Positions 26,146 to 34,218 of a stretch of 64,000 nt of DNA are shown here, piece after piece. This DNA is from Streptomyces sp. A1136. GTDB lineage: Bacteria; Actinomycetota; Actinomycetes; Streptomycetales; Streptomycetaceae. The stretch spans positions 1-64,000 of the forward strand of contig NZ_SSBJ01000028.1 of assembly GCF_004795055.1 (NCBI RefSeq), read 5' to 3'. Both the position numbers and the translations under genes were made by a program. The notes beneath the pieces are model-generated. The model was not told where the DNA came from and searched no databases. It saw only the letters and a list, made by a program, of their open reading frames with translations. Numbering within the stretch: the first letter of the stretch is position 1; each line of letters opens with the position of its first letter.

Positions 26146-26736
26146 ATGGCACGGGACTCCAGCGCAACCAGGGCACGACTCCTCGACGCGGCCTTCGCCG
26201 AGTTCGCGGCGTACGGCATCGCCGGCGCCCGCGTCGACCGCATCGCGGAGGCCGCGCAGGCGAACAAGCGACTCATCTACGTCTATTTCGGCAACAAGGA
26301 GGAACTCTTCGACGCCGTCCTGCGGCGCGCCCTGGAGACCGGTTCCGAGACGGTGCCGTTCGACGCCCGGGACCTCCCCGGCTACGCGGGCGCCGTCTAC
26401 GACCACCTCGTGGAGCGACCCTCCCTGATGCGGCTCGTGGCGTGGAAGCAGTTGGAGCGTCCCGGGATCACCGACGCCGAGGCCGAGTCCTACCGCGGGA
26501 AGATCGCGATGGTGGAGGAGGCGCAGCGGGCCGGACTGATCGACCCCGAGCCGGACCCGGCCGATCTGCTGACCCTGGTGATGGGGCTCTCCCAGTCCTG
26601 GTTCGGCGCGGTGGGCGGCCCCGCGGGCGGTACGGCGGGCACCGGCTGGTCACCGGAGCGGTTGGCCCGTCACCGCGCGGCGGTCGTGGAGTCCGTACGC
26701 CGCGTCACGACGCCGGCCGCGACGCCGGCCCCCTGA
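26146..26736 (+). CDS. TetR-family transcriptional regulator
   Basis: A 196-residue repressor. The N-terminal helix-turn-helix reads RARLLDAAFAEFAAYGIAGARV, then RIAEAAQANKRLIYVYFGNKEELFDAVL, with the family's Y.YF.NKEELF element. The C-terminal ligand domain is of the TetR_C 'YP_5991/35' type seen with reductases. It is divergent from the aldo/keto reductase gene, and two matching operators lie in the shared 120-base gap. It probably represses both. The next gene begins 27 bases after its stop and may be co-transcribed. Confidence 0.9.
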   Translation: MARDSSATRARLLDAAFAEFAAYGIAGARVDRIAEAAQANKRLIYVYFGNKEELFDAVLRRALETGSETVPFDARDLPGYAGAVYDHLVERPSLMRLVAWKQLERPGITDAEAESYRGKIAMVEEAQRAGLIDPEPDPADLLTLVMGLSQSWFGAVGGPAGGTAGTGWSPERLARHRAAVVESVRRVTTPAATPAP

Positions 26737-26762
26737 GCCGAGCGGTCACGGAGGCGTACGGG

Positions 26763-27455
26763 ATGGACACGGCAGGACTGGAGGCCCGGGCCCGCGCCCT
26801 CGCGGCGGCGGGCGGTCGTCGCATCCTGGGCATCGCGGGAGCGCCGGGCGCGGGGAAGTCCACGCTCGCGGCGGAACTGGTCCGGGCGTTGGGGCCGGGG
26901 TTGGCGGTGGTGGTGCCGATGGACGGTTTCCACCTGGCGCAGGCCGAGTTGGAACGGCTGGGCCGGGCCGATCGCAAGGGCGCGCCCGACACCTTCGACG
27001 CGGCGGGCTACGTGGCCCTGCTGGCACGGCTGCGCGAGCGGGCGGCCGCCGCCGTGTACGCCCCGACCTTCGACCGCGCCTTGGAGGAACCCGTCGCCGG
27101 GAGCATCCGGGTGGGGCCCCACGTACCCCTGGTGATCACGGAAGGCAACTACCTGCTGCACGGGGCGGGGGCGTGGGCGGGGGTCAGGCCGCTGCTCGAC
27201 GAGGCCTGGTTCGTCGCCCCCGACGACGTGGTACGGGTGCGCCGGCTGGTCGAGCGTCATGTGCGGCACGGCAAGAAGGAGGCGGACGCCCGGCAGTGGG
27301 TGGTCCGCTCCGACGAGGCGAACGCCCGCCTGATCGCACCGGGACGCGACCTGGCGGATCTCGTCGTCGAGGAGGACGGATTTCGGGAACCCCGGCCGCC
27401 TCGGGCGCACCTCCCCCGGACGCCGCCGGACCCCGCGCGACCACCCGGTCCGTGA
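26763..27455 (+). CDS. Nucleoside/nucleotide kinase family protein (uridine kinase-like P-loop)
   Basis: A 230-residue P-loop kinase. Walker A is GIAGAPGAGKSTLAAEL; VVVPMDGFHLAQAEL carries the DGFH element shared by uridine and pantothenate kinases. VPLVITEGNYLLHG is the E-G-N-Y strand and HVRHGKKEADARQWVVRSDE the lid. Relatives annotated as fructose-type sugar kinase FrcK also fit, so the substrate may be a sugar or nucleoside. GGAGG at 26750-26754 decides the ATG. The C-terminus after about 205 is proline-rich and unconserved-looking. Confidence 0.85.
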   Translation: MDTAGLEARARALAAAGGRRILGIAGAPGAGKSTLAAELVRALGPGLAVVVPMDGFHLAQAELERLGRADRKGAPDTFDAAGYVALLARLRERAAAAVYAPTFDRALEEPVAGSIRVGPHVPLVITEGNYLLHGAGAWAGVRPLLDEAWFVAPDDVVRVRRLVERHVRHGKKEADARQWVVRSDEANARLIAPGRDLADLVVEEDGFREPRPPRAHLPRTPPDPARPPGP

Positions 27456-27557
27456 CCGACCGCCCGATCGTCGGCACCACGCCGACGCACCGGCGAGCGG
27501 GCCCGGGCGATTCGCCCCGCCCGTCGGGGCGGGGGCCGGGACCGGTGGGGGCGGTGG

Positions 27558-27893
27558 TCAACTCCCGACCGGCGGTTCCGGTTCGTACCGACCGAAGACC
27601 TGATCGAGTCCGACGATGCCGAGGACCCGGGTGATGTTGTCCGGTACGGCGGCGAGCGCCATGGCCGCCTGCGCGGCCGCCGCCCGGTTGTGGGCGGTGA
27701 TCAGGGCACTGATCCCGCTGGAATCGCAGAACTCCAGCCCCCCCAGGTCCAGGACCAGCAGCTCGCCCGGGGCGAGGGTGATCTCGTCCACTGCCTCGCG
27801 CAGTCGGGGCGCGGTGTCGAAGTCGAGGTCGCCGATGACTCGCAGTACGGGACCGCTGTCGGCGTCTCGGACGGTGATCGTCAACGGGCTCAT
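27558..27893 (-). CDS. STAS-domain anti-sigma factor antagonist (RsbV-like)
   Basis: A 111-residue single STAS domain: LTITVRDADSGPVLRVIGDLDFDTA, then LLVLDLGGLEFCDSSGISALITAHNRA. Ser58 in D-S-S-G is the site that an anti-sigma kinase phosphorylates and a PP2C phosphatase restores. Only one base separates its ATG from the stop of the phosphatase gene, so it is the third gene of a tight rsbQ-rsbP-rsbV-like operon. The dephosphorylated form would free a sigma factor from its anti-sigma factor. No sigma or anti-sigma gene is adjacent. Confidence 0.9.
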   Translation of the reverse strand: MSPLTITVRDADSGPVLRVIGDLDFDTAPRLREAVDEITLAPGELLVLDLGGLEFCDSSGISALITAHNRAAAAQAAMALAAVPDNITRVLGIVGLDQVFGRYEPEPPVGS

Positions 27894-27894
27894 G

Positions 27895-29166
27895 TCAGGT
27901 CGTGGCTCCGGGATGTGTCGGGGTTGCGGGAACGCCGAGGGCGAGGAGGGCGGTGTCGTCGTCCAGCCCGTCGCCGAAACCGGCGAGCAGGCCGGTCAGG
28001 GAATCGACCAGCCCGTGCGGTCCGGCGGCGGGGTGCGCGGCGGCGAAGTCGCGCAGCGCCTCGTCACCGTACAGTTCGCGGCTCTCCCCGATACGGGCCT
28101 CCGTCAGACCGTCGGTGTACAGGAGAAGCGTGTCACCCGGGCCGAGGACGGTCCGGGTGGCCGCGAACGGGGCTGTGGGCAGGATACCCACCAGCAGGCC
28201 GCCGGGGGTGGAGAGGTACTCGGCCCGGCCGTCGGCGCGCACCAGGAGCGCCGGCGGGTGACCGCCGGAGGCCAGGTCGACGGTGACGGTGTCGCCCTGG
28301 GGTTCCAGTACCCCGAATATGGCGGTGCAGTAGCGGGGGTCGCCGCCGGTGTACCGCTCGTGCAGGACGGCGTTGAGCGTGGTGAGCGCGGCGACGGGAT
28401 CGGGGTCGTGCAGGGCGGCCGCGCGCAGGGTGTACCGCGTCAGGGAGGTCACAGCGGCGGCCTTGGGGCCCTTGCCGCAGACGTCCCCGAGGAAGAAGGC
28501 CCAGCGTTTGCCGTCGATCGGGAACAGGTCGTAGAAGTCACCGCCGAGCCGGTCCAGGGAGGCGGTGTGGTAGTACGACGCCGCCTCCATGCCCGGCACA
28601 TCCGGGAGCATGTCGGGCAACAGGCTCTGCTGGAGGACCGCCAGTGCCTCCTGGAGCCGCCGGCGGTCGGCCTCCGCCTGCGCCCGGGCCTCCTCCGCGG
28701 CCTTCTGACGACGCAACAGCTCCGTCTCGTAGGCGCGTCGTTCGCTCGCGTCGAAGACGGTGGTACGGATCAGCAGGGGCTGGCCGTCGCCGCCGGTCTT
28801 CACCACGGAGGTGACCAGGACCGGAAGGCGGCGGCCGCCCGCAGCCTTGATCTCGAAGGCGATGCCGCCCACCTGCCCCTGCATGCGCAGCAACGGGGCG
28901 AAGTGGGTCTCGTGGTAGAGCTTGCCGCCGACCGTCAGCAGGTCGGCGAAGCGCATGCGGCCCACGACCTCCTCGCGGTCCAGGCCGAGCCAGGTCAGCA
29001 GGGTGGTGTTGATCTTGGCGATCGTGCCGTCGAGGAGGGTGGAGAGGTAGCCGCAGGGCGCGGACTCGTAGAGGTCCTCCACGCTGTCCTCCAGCAGGGA
29101 GGTGAACAGGGCGTCGGTACCGGCCTTGTCTCCGGGCTGCTCGGCACTGTGCCCGGTACAGGACAT
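27895..29166 (-). CDS. PAS-PP2C phosphatase, RsbP-like
   Basis: A 423-residue cytoplasmic phosphatase. A PAS domain lies at about 28-142 (LYESAPCGYLSTLLDGTIAK, LGLDREEVVGRMRFADLLT). A coiled coil follows (about 142-180) and then a SpoIIE-type PP2C domain (about 185-415). Metal-binding acidic residues are in DRLGGDFYDLF, FFLGDVCGKGP and LLLYTDGLTEAR. ATG 29166 shares its A with the stop of the upstream hydrolase gene. This is the architecture and order of Bacillus subtilis rsbQ-rsbP, where the hydrolase product lets the PAS domain trigger dephosphorylation of RsbV during energy stress. Confidence 0.92.
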   Translation of the reverse strand: MSCTGHSAEQPGDKAGTDALFTSLLEDSVEDLYESAPCGYLSTLLDGTIAKINTTLLTWLGLDREEVVGRMRFADLLTVGGKLYHETHFAPLLRMQGQVGGIAFEIKAAGGRRLPVLVTSVVKTGGDGQPLLIRTTVFDASERRAYETELLRRQKAAEEARAQAEADRRRLQEALAVLQQSLLPDMLPDVPGMEAASYYHTASLDRLGGDFYDLFPIDGKRWAFFLGDVCGKGPKAAAVTSLTRYTLRAAALHDPDPVAALTTLNAVLHERYTGGDPRYCTAIFGVLEPQGDTVTVDLASGGHPPALLVRADGRAEYLSTPGGLLVGILPTAPFAATRTVLGPGDTLLLYTDGLTEARIGESRELYGDEALRDFAAAHPAAGPHGLVDSLTGLLAGFGDGLDDDTALLALGVPATPTHPGATT

Positions 29167-29969
29167 CAACGCAACGTCCGGGCGAAGGCGAGGATCTCGG
29201 CGCTCGTGGCCTCGGGAGCGCTCAGTTGGGGGCAGTGTCCGGTGGCGTCGAGGGTGACCAGGCGGCTGCCGGGGATCGCGGCGTGCACGTAGGCGCCCAC
29301 TTCGCGCGGGGCGATCACGTCCTGGGCGCACTCCAGCACGAGGGTGGGGACGGAGACCTTCTTGAGGTCCTCGCGACTGTCGGTGAGGAACGTGGCGCGG
29401 GCGAAGACGCGCGCGACGTCGGGGTCGGTGGCGCAGAAGGCGGTGGTGAGTTCCGCGCCGAGTTCGGGCCGCTCGGGGTTGCCCATGATGACCGGCGCCA
29501 TGGCCGCGGACCAGCCCAGATAGTTGGATTCCAGCGATTCGAGCAGTTCGTCGATGTCGTCGGCGCCGAAGCCGCCCCGGTAGCCCTCGTCGTCGATGTA
29601 ACAGGGTGAGGGACCCACCATGACGAGGGAGGAGAACCGCGAGGGGGCGACCTCCGCGGCCAGCACGCCGATCATGGCGCTGACCGAGTGGCCGACGAAC
29701 ACCACGTCCCGCAGATCGAGCTCGTCACAGATCTCCACCACGTCCCGCGCGTAGCCGTCCAGCGAGGCGTAGCGTTCCGCGTCCCACGCGGAGAGGTCGG
29801 AACGGCCCGAGCCCACGTAGTCGAACCGCACCACACGGAATTCCCCCACCAGCGCGGGCACCACCAGCCGCCACATGTTCTGGTCGCAGCCGAACCCGTG
29901 CGCCAGCATGACGACGGGGGCGTCCTCGCGTCCGGTCACCGTGACGTTGTTCCTGCGGAGGATGTCCAT
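29166..29969 (-). CDS. Alpha/beta hydrolase, RsbQ-like stress signal enzyme
   Basis: A 267-residue hydrolase very like B. subtilis RsbQ as I recall it: HGFGCDQNMW, RFDYVGSGRSDL, VFVGHSVSAMIGVLA and MVGPSPCYIDDEGYRGGF. The catalytic triad is Ser95 in GHSVS, Asp in ECAQDVIAP and His in ATGHCPQLS. RsbQ makes or delivers a hydrophobic signal to the PAS domain of RsbP. The gene's stop overlaps the phosphatase start by one base. ATG 29969 is preferred: GGGAGG lies 8 bases before it, but only 2-3 bases before the ATG at 29975. Confidence 0.93.
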   Translation of the reverse strand: MDILRRNNVTVTGREDAPVVMLAHGFGCDQNMWRLVVPALVGEFRVVRFDYVGSGRSDLSAWDAERYASLDGYARDVVEICDELDLRDVVFVGHSVSAMIGVLAAEVAPSRFSSLVMVGPSPCYIDDEGYRGGFGADDIDELLESLESNYLGWSAAMAPVIMGNPERPELGAELTTAFCATDPDVARVFARATFLTDSREDLKKVSVPTLVLECAQDVIAPREVGAYVHAAIPGSRLVTLDATGHCPQLSAPEATSAEILAFARTLR

Positions 29970-30062
29970 GGCCATATCCTCCCATCCCGTCCCACGGGAC
30001 CGGGGGCGGGCCCCGCACCCCGCCCGCCGGCGGTGCGACCGCTACGGGCGGTATGAACCTCG

Positions 30063-31082
30063 TCACCTCCGGGAGGCGACGGCCTCGGGCCGCCCCGGCC
30101 GGGTGAGCCGCAGTTTCGTGACGACGGCGGGGACCGAGATCTGCAGCGTCAGGTCCCGGTCCGTCGTCCACGCCTGGGTGGACACCTCGGCCGGCCCGGT
30201 GGTGAAGCGGGCACTCACCGTCGGGTCGGTCACCGCGCGCCAGGGCACGGGTTTCCCGGGGACGCAGGCGACGATGGCGCCGTAGTAGCTCGTCACGGCT
30301 CCCGCGGAACGCTTCTGGTCCAGGCGTCCGAACACGTCGAGGTCGGCCGGTTTGGAGCAGGTGGCCGTGCCGTGCACCGTGACCAGGCCGTCGGCGGTCA
30401 CCACCGCGTCGCGGGCCGCCGTGACGGAGACGCGCAGCACCGGGGGCGCCGGGCGGTTCCTCAGGTGGACGCGTCCGTGGGCGGCGGCCGTCGCGCCGTC
30501 GCAGCGGCCGTCGAAGGAGGCGTCGAAGTCCTCGACCCAACCGTTGGTGCCGAGCTTCACCTTGGTGACGGTGAAGTCGGCGTCCATCGACCGGCAGAAC
30601 CCGCCGGCGCCGGTGAGGTCGAGGGCGGGACCGGTGCCGGGGCCGTTGCCGTTGAACGGGTCGTACAGGGTGGCCCCGGTGTAGGTCCCGGGGGTGAGCT
30701 TCGTGCCGGGGGCCACGGCCAGGTCGACGGACCACGAGCCGCCGTCCGCCGCCTCCACCCGTAAGCCGACGTGGCTTCCGTCGGGATCGCCGTAGGCCCG
30801 CAACCGGTCGTGTCCGGCGGAGAAGGCCAGGGACCGGCCTGCGGTGATGTGTTCCCCCGGGTCGCCGACCAGGCTCCACGAGCCCTCGTCGACGGGCTGT
30901 TGCTCGACCGCCGAGGCCGGCGTCCCCGAGGCGGGTCCCGCGACCGTCAGGCCGAACAGCAGCCCGGTCGCGAACACCGCGCGGGCGAAGGCGCGTCGCA
31001 TCCCCTGAGGTCCGACCCGTCCCGTACGCCCCCCTCTTCCCGCACTTCCCATGCGTCCCACCCTGCCGGTACGTCCGCTCAT
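30063..31082 (-). CDS. Secreted protein of unknown function, TTA-containing, divergent from ramC
   Basis: A 339-residue protein. The start is an odd Gly/Arg repeat (GRTGRVGRMG), then a signal peptide core FARAVFATGLLFGLTVAGP with a cut near ASA (about 58). The mature part is predicted strand-rich, with cysteines in GGFCRSMD, DGRCDGA, TATCSKP and IVACVPG that could form two disulfides. I do not recognise a family. GGAGG 8 bases before ATG 31082 supports that start over the ATG at 31001. Leu107 is encoded by TTA (30762-30764), so translation should need the bldA tRNA. Its 5' end shares a 255-base gap with ramC, suggesting a link to aerial growth. Confidence 0.75.
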   Translation of the reverse strand: MSGRTGRVGRMGSAGRGGRTGRVGPQGMRRAFARAVFATGLLFGLTVAGPASGTPASAVEQQPVDEGSWSLVGDPGEHITAGRSLAFSAGHDRLRAYGDPDGSHVGLRVEAADGGSWSVDLAVAPGTKLTPGTYTGATLYDPFNGNGPGTGPALDLTGAGGFCRSMDADFTVTKVKLGTNGWVEDFDASFDGRCDGATAAAHGRVHLRNRPAPPVLRVSVTAARDAVVTADGLVTVHGTATCSKPADLDVFGRLDQKRSAGAVTSYYGAIVACVPGKPVPWRAVTDPTVSARFTTGPAEVSTQAWTTDRDLTLQISVPAVVTKLRLTRPGRPEAVASRR

Positions 31083-31337
31083 CGAGGAGTCCTCCCGCGT
31101 TCCGCTCGTGGCGCTCCGGACCGTGCAGCCTAGGCCCGGCCGGCGGTGCGAAGGCGGCGGTGGCCGGGAGTCGCGTCAGGTTGTCCCGAACCGCTCTCGG
31201 CGGTACCGCCCGGGGGCGTCCCCGGTGGCCGGACGACACGTGCGTTCTGCACACCCCATCGGTGACAGCCGTGACTGTCGCCATGCCCGGCCCGGGTGGC
31301 ACGGTGGTTCCGCCGCCGACCGATCGAGGGAGTACGG
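31083..31337. promoter_or_regulatory. Divergent promoter region for ramC and the secreted protein; candidate RamR repeats
   Basis: This gap must hold the ramC promoter. GTGAC occurs at 31262-31266 and 31271-31275, a direct repeat with 9-base spacing, 63 bases before the ramC start. RamR is known to bind short direct repeats upstream of ramC, so these are candidate sites, but I cannot match a consensus with certainty. GAGGGAG at 31325-31331 is the ramC ribosome-binding site. Confidence 0.4.
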
Positions 31338-34013
31338 GTGAACAAGGGGTACGCCGCCTTCTGCGACGCAGACCGCTGGTTCTACGACGCGCCGTACCGG
31401 CGGGTCGAGGAGAGCTATCCGGCCGCGCTCGCCCCCGTACCGGAGGGCTGGCGCTCCCACCGCACGGGCAGCTGGTACGCCCTGCGGCCGCTCGGTCTCG
31501 AACTGCCCTCCCAGGGCTGGAAGATCCACGTCTCGGCCACGCTCGACAACTCCGAGTCCGTCCTGGCCCGTGTATACGACTACTGCGTGGACGGCCGCGT
31601 CGCCTTCAAGTTCGTACCGAGCCGGTACCTGTTGCACCTGCGCAACGCCAAATACGCCGACCGGGGCGCCAGCGGCAAGTTCCTGACGGTCTATCCGGCC
31701 GACACCGAGGAGTGCCGCCGCATCGCCGAGGACCTGGCCGGCCTGCTGGACGGGGAGCCCGGCCCGTACATCCTCAGCGATCTGCGCTGGGGTTCGGGTC
31801 CGGTCCACCTGCGCTACGGGAGCTTCACCCTGCGGCACTGCTACGACGAGCACGGCGAGGTCGTCCCGGCGATCGAGGCTCCCGACGGGCGCCTCGTGCC
31901 CGACCAGCGCGGGCCGGTGTTCCAGCCCCCGGAGTGGGTCGAACTGCCCCCCTTCCTGAAGCCGCACCTGGACGCGCGGTCCGCCGTCAGCCTCGCCGGT
32001 CTCCCCTACACGGTGGAGCGGGCCCTGCACTTCTCCAACGGCGGGGGCGTCTACGCCGGGCGCGACACCCGCACCGGCGAGGCGGTGGTCCTCAAGGAAG
32101 GCCGGCCGTACGCGGGCCTCGCCTCCGACGGGGCGGACGCGGTGGCCCGGCTGGACCGGGAGCGGTCGGCGCTGGAACGACTGGCCGGACTGGACTGCGT
32201 ACCCGCCGTCCGCGAGGCGTTCACGGTCGGCGACCACCACTTCCTGGTCATGCAGTACCTGGAGGGAAAGCCGCTCAACACCTACTTCGCCCGCAAACAC
32301 CCGCTGATCCACGCGGACCCGACGCCGGACGCGCTCGCCGACTACACCGCCTGGGCCCTCAAGATCCACGAACGGGTCACCGAGGCCGTGGCGGCCGTGC
32401 ACGCCCGCGGGGTGGTCTTCAACGACCTGCACCTCTTCAACATCATGGTTGCCGAGGACCCCTCGGGCGAACCGTCCGTCGCACTGCTGGACTTCGAAGC
32501 GGCGGCGCACGTCGACGAGGGACTGCGACAGACGGTGGCCAACCCCGCCTTCGTCGCCCCACCCGACCGCCGCGGCTTCGCGGTGGACCGCTACGCCTTG
32601 GCCTGCCTGCGTCTCGCCCTGTTCCTCCCGCTGACGAGCCTGCTCGTCCTGGACCGGGCGAAGGCCGCTCATCTGGCCGCCACCGCGGCCGAACTCTTCC
32701 CGGTGCCGCGCGGGTTCTTCGACGAGGCCGTCCGGGAGATCCTCGCCGGGCCGGCCGGGGAACCGGCCGGGGGGACGCCGGGCGACCCCGCGGCGATACC
32801 GGGCGGCCCGGTGCCCGTACCCACCGGGCCCTACCTCCCGGCGGAGCCCGGGGACGGGGTCGGAGCCCGCCGCTCCATGGCGGCGGCGCTGCGCGCCTCG
32901 GCCACACCGGAGCGCGAGGACCGCCTCTTCCCGGGCGACATCGCCCAGTTCACCCATGAGGGCGGGGGCACCGGCTTCGGGTACGGCGCCGCCGGGGTGC
33001 TGTACGCGTTGGCCGAGACCGGCGCCGAGCCCTGGCCCGAAGCCGAGGAATGGTTACTGGCCCGGGCGGGCGACCCCGGCTCGGGTACCCCGCTGGGCTT
33101 CTACGACGGCCTCGCCGGCACCGCCTGGGCCCTGGACCGGCTCGGCCACCGGGAGCAAGCGCTCGCCCTGGCCGGGGAACTGCTGCGCCAGTCGTGGCAG
33201 GAGACCGGCCCGGACCTGCACAGCGGGCTGTCGGGCATCGGGCTGGCCCTGGACGCGCTGGGTACGGCGACCGGCGAGGGCGAACTGCACGCGGCCGCCC
33301 TGCGCTGCGCCGAACTCGTCGCCCGCTCGGCCCCCCGGCTCACCCGTGCGGGACTGCTGTACGGCAACTCCGGTCCGGCCCTGTTGTTCCTGCGCCTGTA
33401 CGAACGCACCCACGAGGAGGAGTACCTCCGGCGCGCCGGACAGGCCCTGCACCGCGATCTCGACCGGTGCGTGACCAGCGCCTTCGGCACCCTGCAAGTC
33501 GACGAGGGGTGGCGCACCATGCCCTACCTCGGCGCCGGCAGCGTCGGCATCGGCATGGTGCTGGACGACTGGTCGGAGCACGCCGAGGACCCGCGCTTCG
33601 ATCAGGCCCGGCGCGAGATCGTCCGCGCCGCCCGGTCCAACTTCTACGCGCAGCCCGGCCTGTTCCGCGGCGCGGCCGGCATGGTGCTGCATCTGGCGCG
33701 GACCACCACCCCCGACCCGGACGGCACCCGGGCCGACGACCTCGACCGCCAGATCGCCGCACTGGCCCGGCACGCCGTGCCGTACCAAGGGCATCTGGCC
33801 TTCCCCGGCGAACAGTTGATGCGCCTGTCCATGGACCTGTCCACGGGCACGGCCGGCGTCCTGCTCGCACTCGGCAGCGCGACGCCCGGCGGGCACGCCC
33901 GACTGCCGTTCCTTCCACCGCTGCGGCGCGCCGCGGCGGTCCCAGAGCCGGTCCCGCATCCCCGCGGGGCCGTGACCCCATCGCACCAACTCATCGAGAG
34001 GAACCTGACATGA
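31338..34013 (+). CDS. ramC: RamC, class III lanthipeptide synthetase for SapB
   Basis: An 891-residue LanKC enzyme that phosphorylates, dehydrates and cyclises the RamS precursor. The N-terminal lyase region begins MNKGYAAFCDADRWFYDAP. The kinase domain (about 230-500) has GGGVYAGRDTRTGEAVVLKEG with Lys253, catalytic FNDLHLFNIM (Asp363) and metal site LLDFEAA (Asp385, DFE in place of DFG). The cyclase domain (about 540-880) has HSGLSGIGLALD, YGNSGPALLF and GLFRGAAGMV but lacks the Cys-Cys-His zinc ligands, placing it in class III. Codon 573 is TTA (33054-33056). GTG 31338 is chosen by GAGGGAG; its stop overlaps the ramS start (ATGA). Confidence 0.96.
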   Translation: MNKGYAAFCDADRWFYDAPYRRVEESYPAALAPVPEGWRSHRTGSWYALRPLGLELPSQGWKIHVSATLDNSESVLARVYDYCVDGRVAFKFVPSRYLLHLRNAKYADRGASGKFLTVYPADTEECRRIAEDLAGLLDGEPGPYILSDLRWGSGPVHLRYGSFTLRHCYDEHGEVVPAIEAPDGRLVPDQRGPVFQPPEWVELPPFLKPHLDARSAVSLAGLPYTVERALHFSNGGGVYAGRDTRTGEAVVLKEGRPYAGLASDGADAVARLDRERSALERLAGLDCVPAVREAFTVGDHHFLVMQYLEGKPLNTYFARKHPLIHADPTPDALADYTAWALKIHERVTEAVAAVHARGVVFNDLHLFNIMVAEDPSGEPSVALLDFEAAAHVDEGLRQTVANPAFVAPPDRRGFAVDRYALACLRLALFLPLTSLLVLDRAKAAHLAATAAELFPVPRGFFDEAVREILAGPAGEPAGGTPGDPAAIPGGPVPVPTGPYLPAEPGDGVGARRSMAAALRASATPEREDRLFPGDIAQFTHEGGGTGFGYGAAGVLYALAETGAEPWPEAEEWLLARAGDPGSGTPLGFYDGLAGTAWALDRLGHREQALALAGELLRQSWQETGPDLHSGLSGIGLALDALGTATGEGELHAAALRCAELVARSAPRLTRAGLLYGNSGPALLFLRLYERTHEEEYLRRAGQALHRDLDRCVTSAFGTLQVDEGWRTMPYLGAGSVGIGMVLDDWSEHAEDPRFDQARREIVRAARSNFYAQPGLFRGAAGMVLHLARTTTPDPDGTRADDLDRQIAALARHAVPYQGHLAFPGEQLMRLSMDLSTGTAGVLLALGSATPGGHARLPFLPPLRRAAAVPEPVPHPRGAVTPSHQLIERNLT

Positions 34014-34144
34014 CCCTTCTTGACCTGCAGTCGATGGAGACCGTGAAGGAAGAGACCACCGAGGCGGCGCTGCACGGCGGCGGCAGCCAGGCGAGCCTGC
34101 TGCTCTGCGGCGACAGCAGCCTGAGCCTCACGACCTGTCACTGA
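34010..34144 (+). CDS. ramS: RamS, SapB lantibiotic precursor peptide
   Basis: A 44-residue precursor. The leader contains the class III recognition element LLDLQSME (residues 3-10). By comparison with SapB the core is the last 21 residues, with SLLLC (29-33) and SLTTC (39-43) each giving a lanthionine ring and Ser36 available for dehydration. Compared with the SapB core as I remember it, differences are conservative (R to Q, I to L, terminal N to H). Mature SapB is a surfactant that lets hyphae leave the aqueous surface. ATG overlaps the ramC stop; GAGAGGAA supplies the ribosome-binding site. Confidence 0.96.
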   Translation: MTLLDLQSMETVKEETTEAALHGGGSQASLLLCGDSSLSLTTCH

Positions 34145-34155
34145 TCGGGTAGCTT

Positions 34156-34187
34156 CCGGGCCCGGGCGGTTCGCCGCCCGGGCCCGG
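34156..34187 (+). terminator. ramS-ramA intergenic hairpin with TTCG loop
   Basis: A perfect 14-bp stem (arms 34156-34169 and 34174-34187) closed by the stable tetraloop TTCG, 11 bases after the ramS stop and 31 before ramA. It would act as a partial terminator or a 3' stabiliser, raising ramS output over the transporter genes. Confidence 0.88.
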
Positions 34188-34218
34188 AGCCATCTCCGGA
34201 TTCCTTGGAGCCTCGACG

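Noticed and set aside
31296..31337. An ATG-initiated extension of ramC by 14 codons
   Set aside because: The GTG at 31338 has a good ribosome-binding site and matches the normal N-terminus of RamC; the extension would cover the promoter-proximal region.
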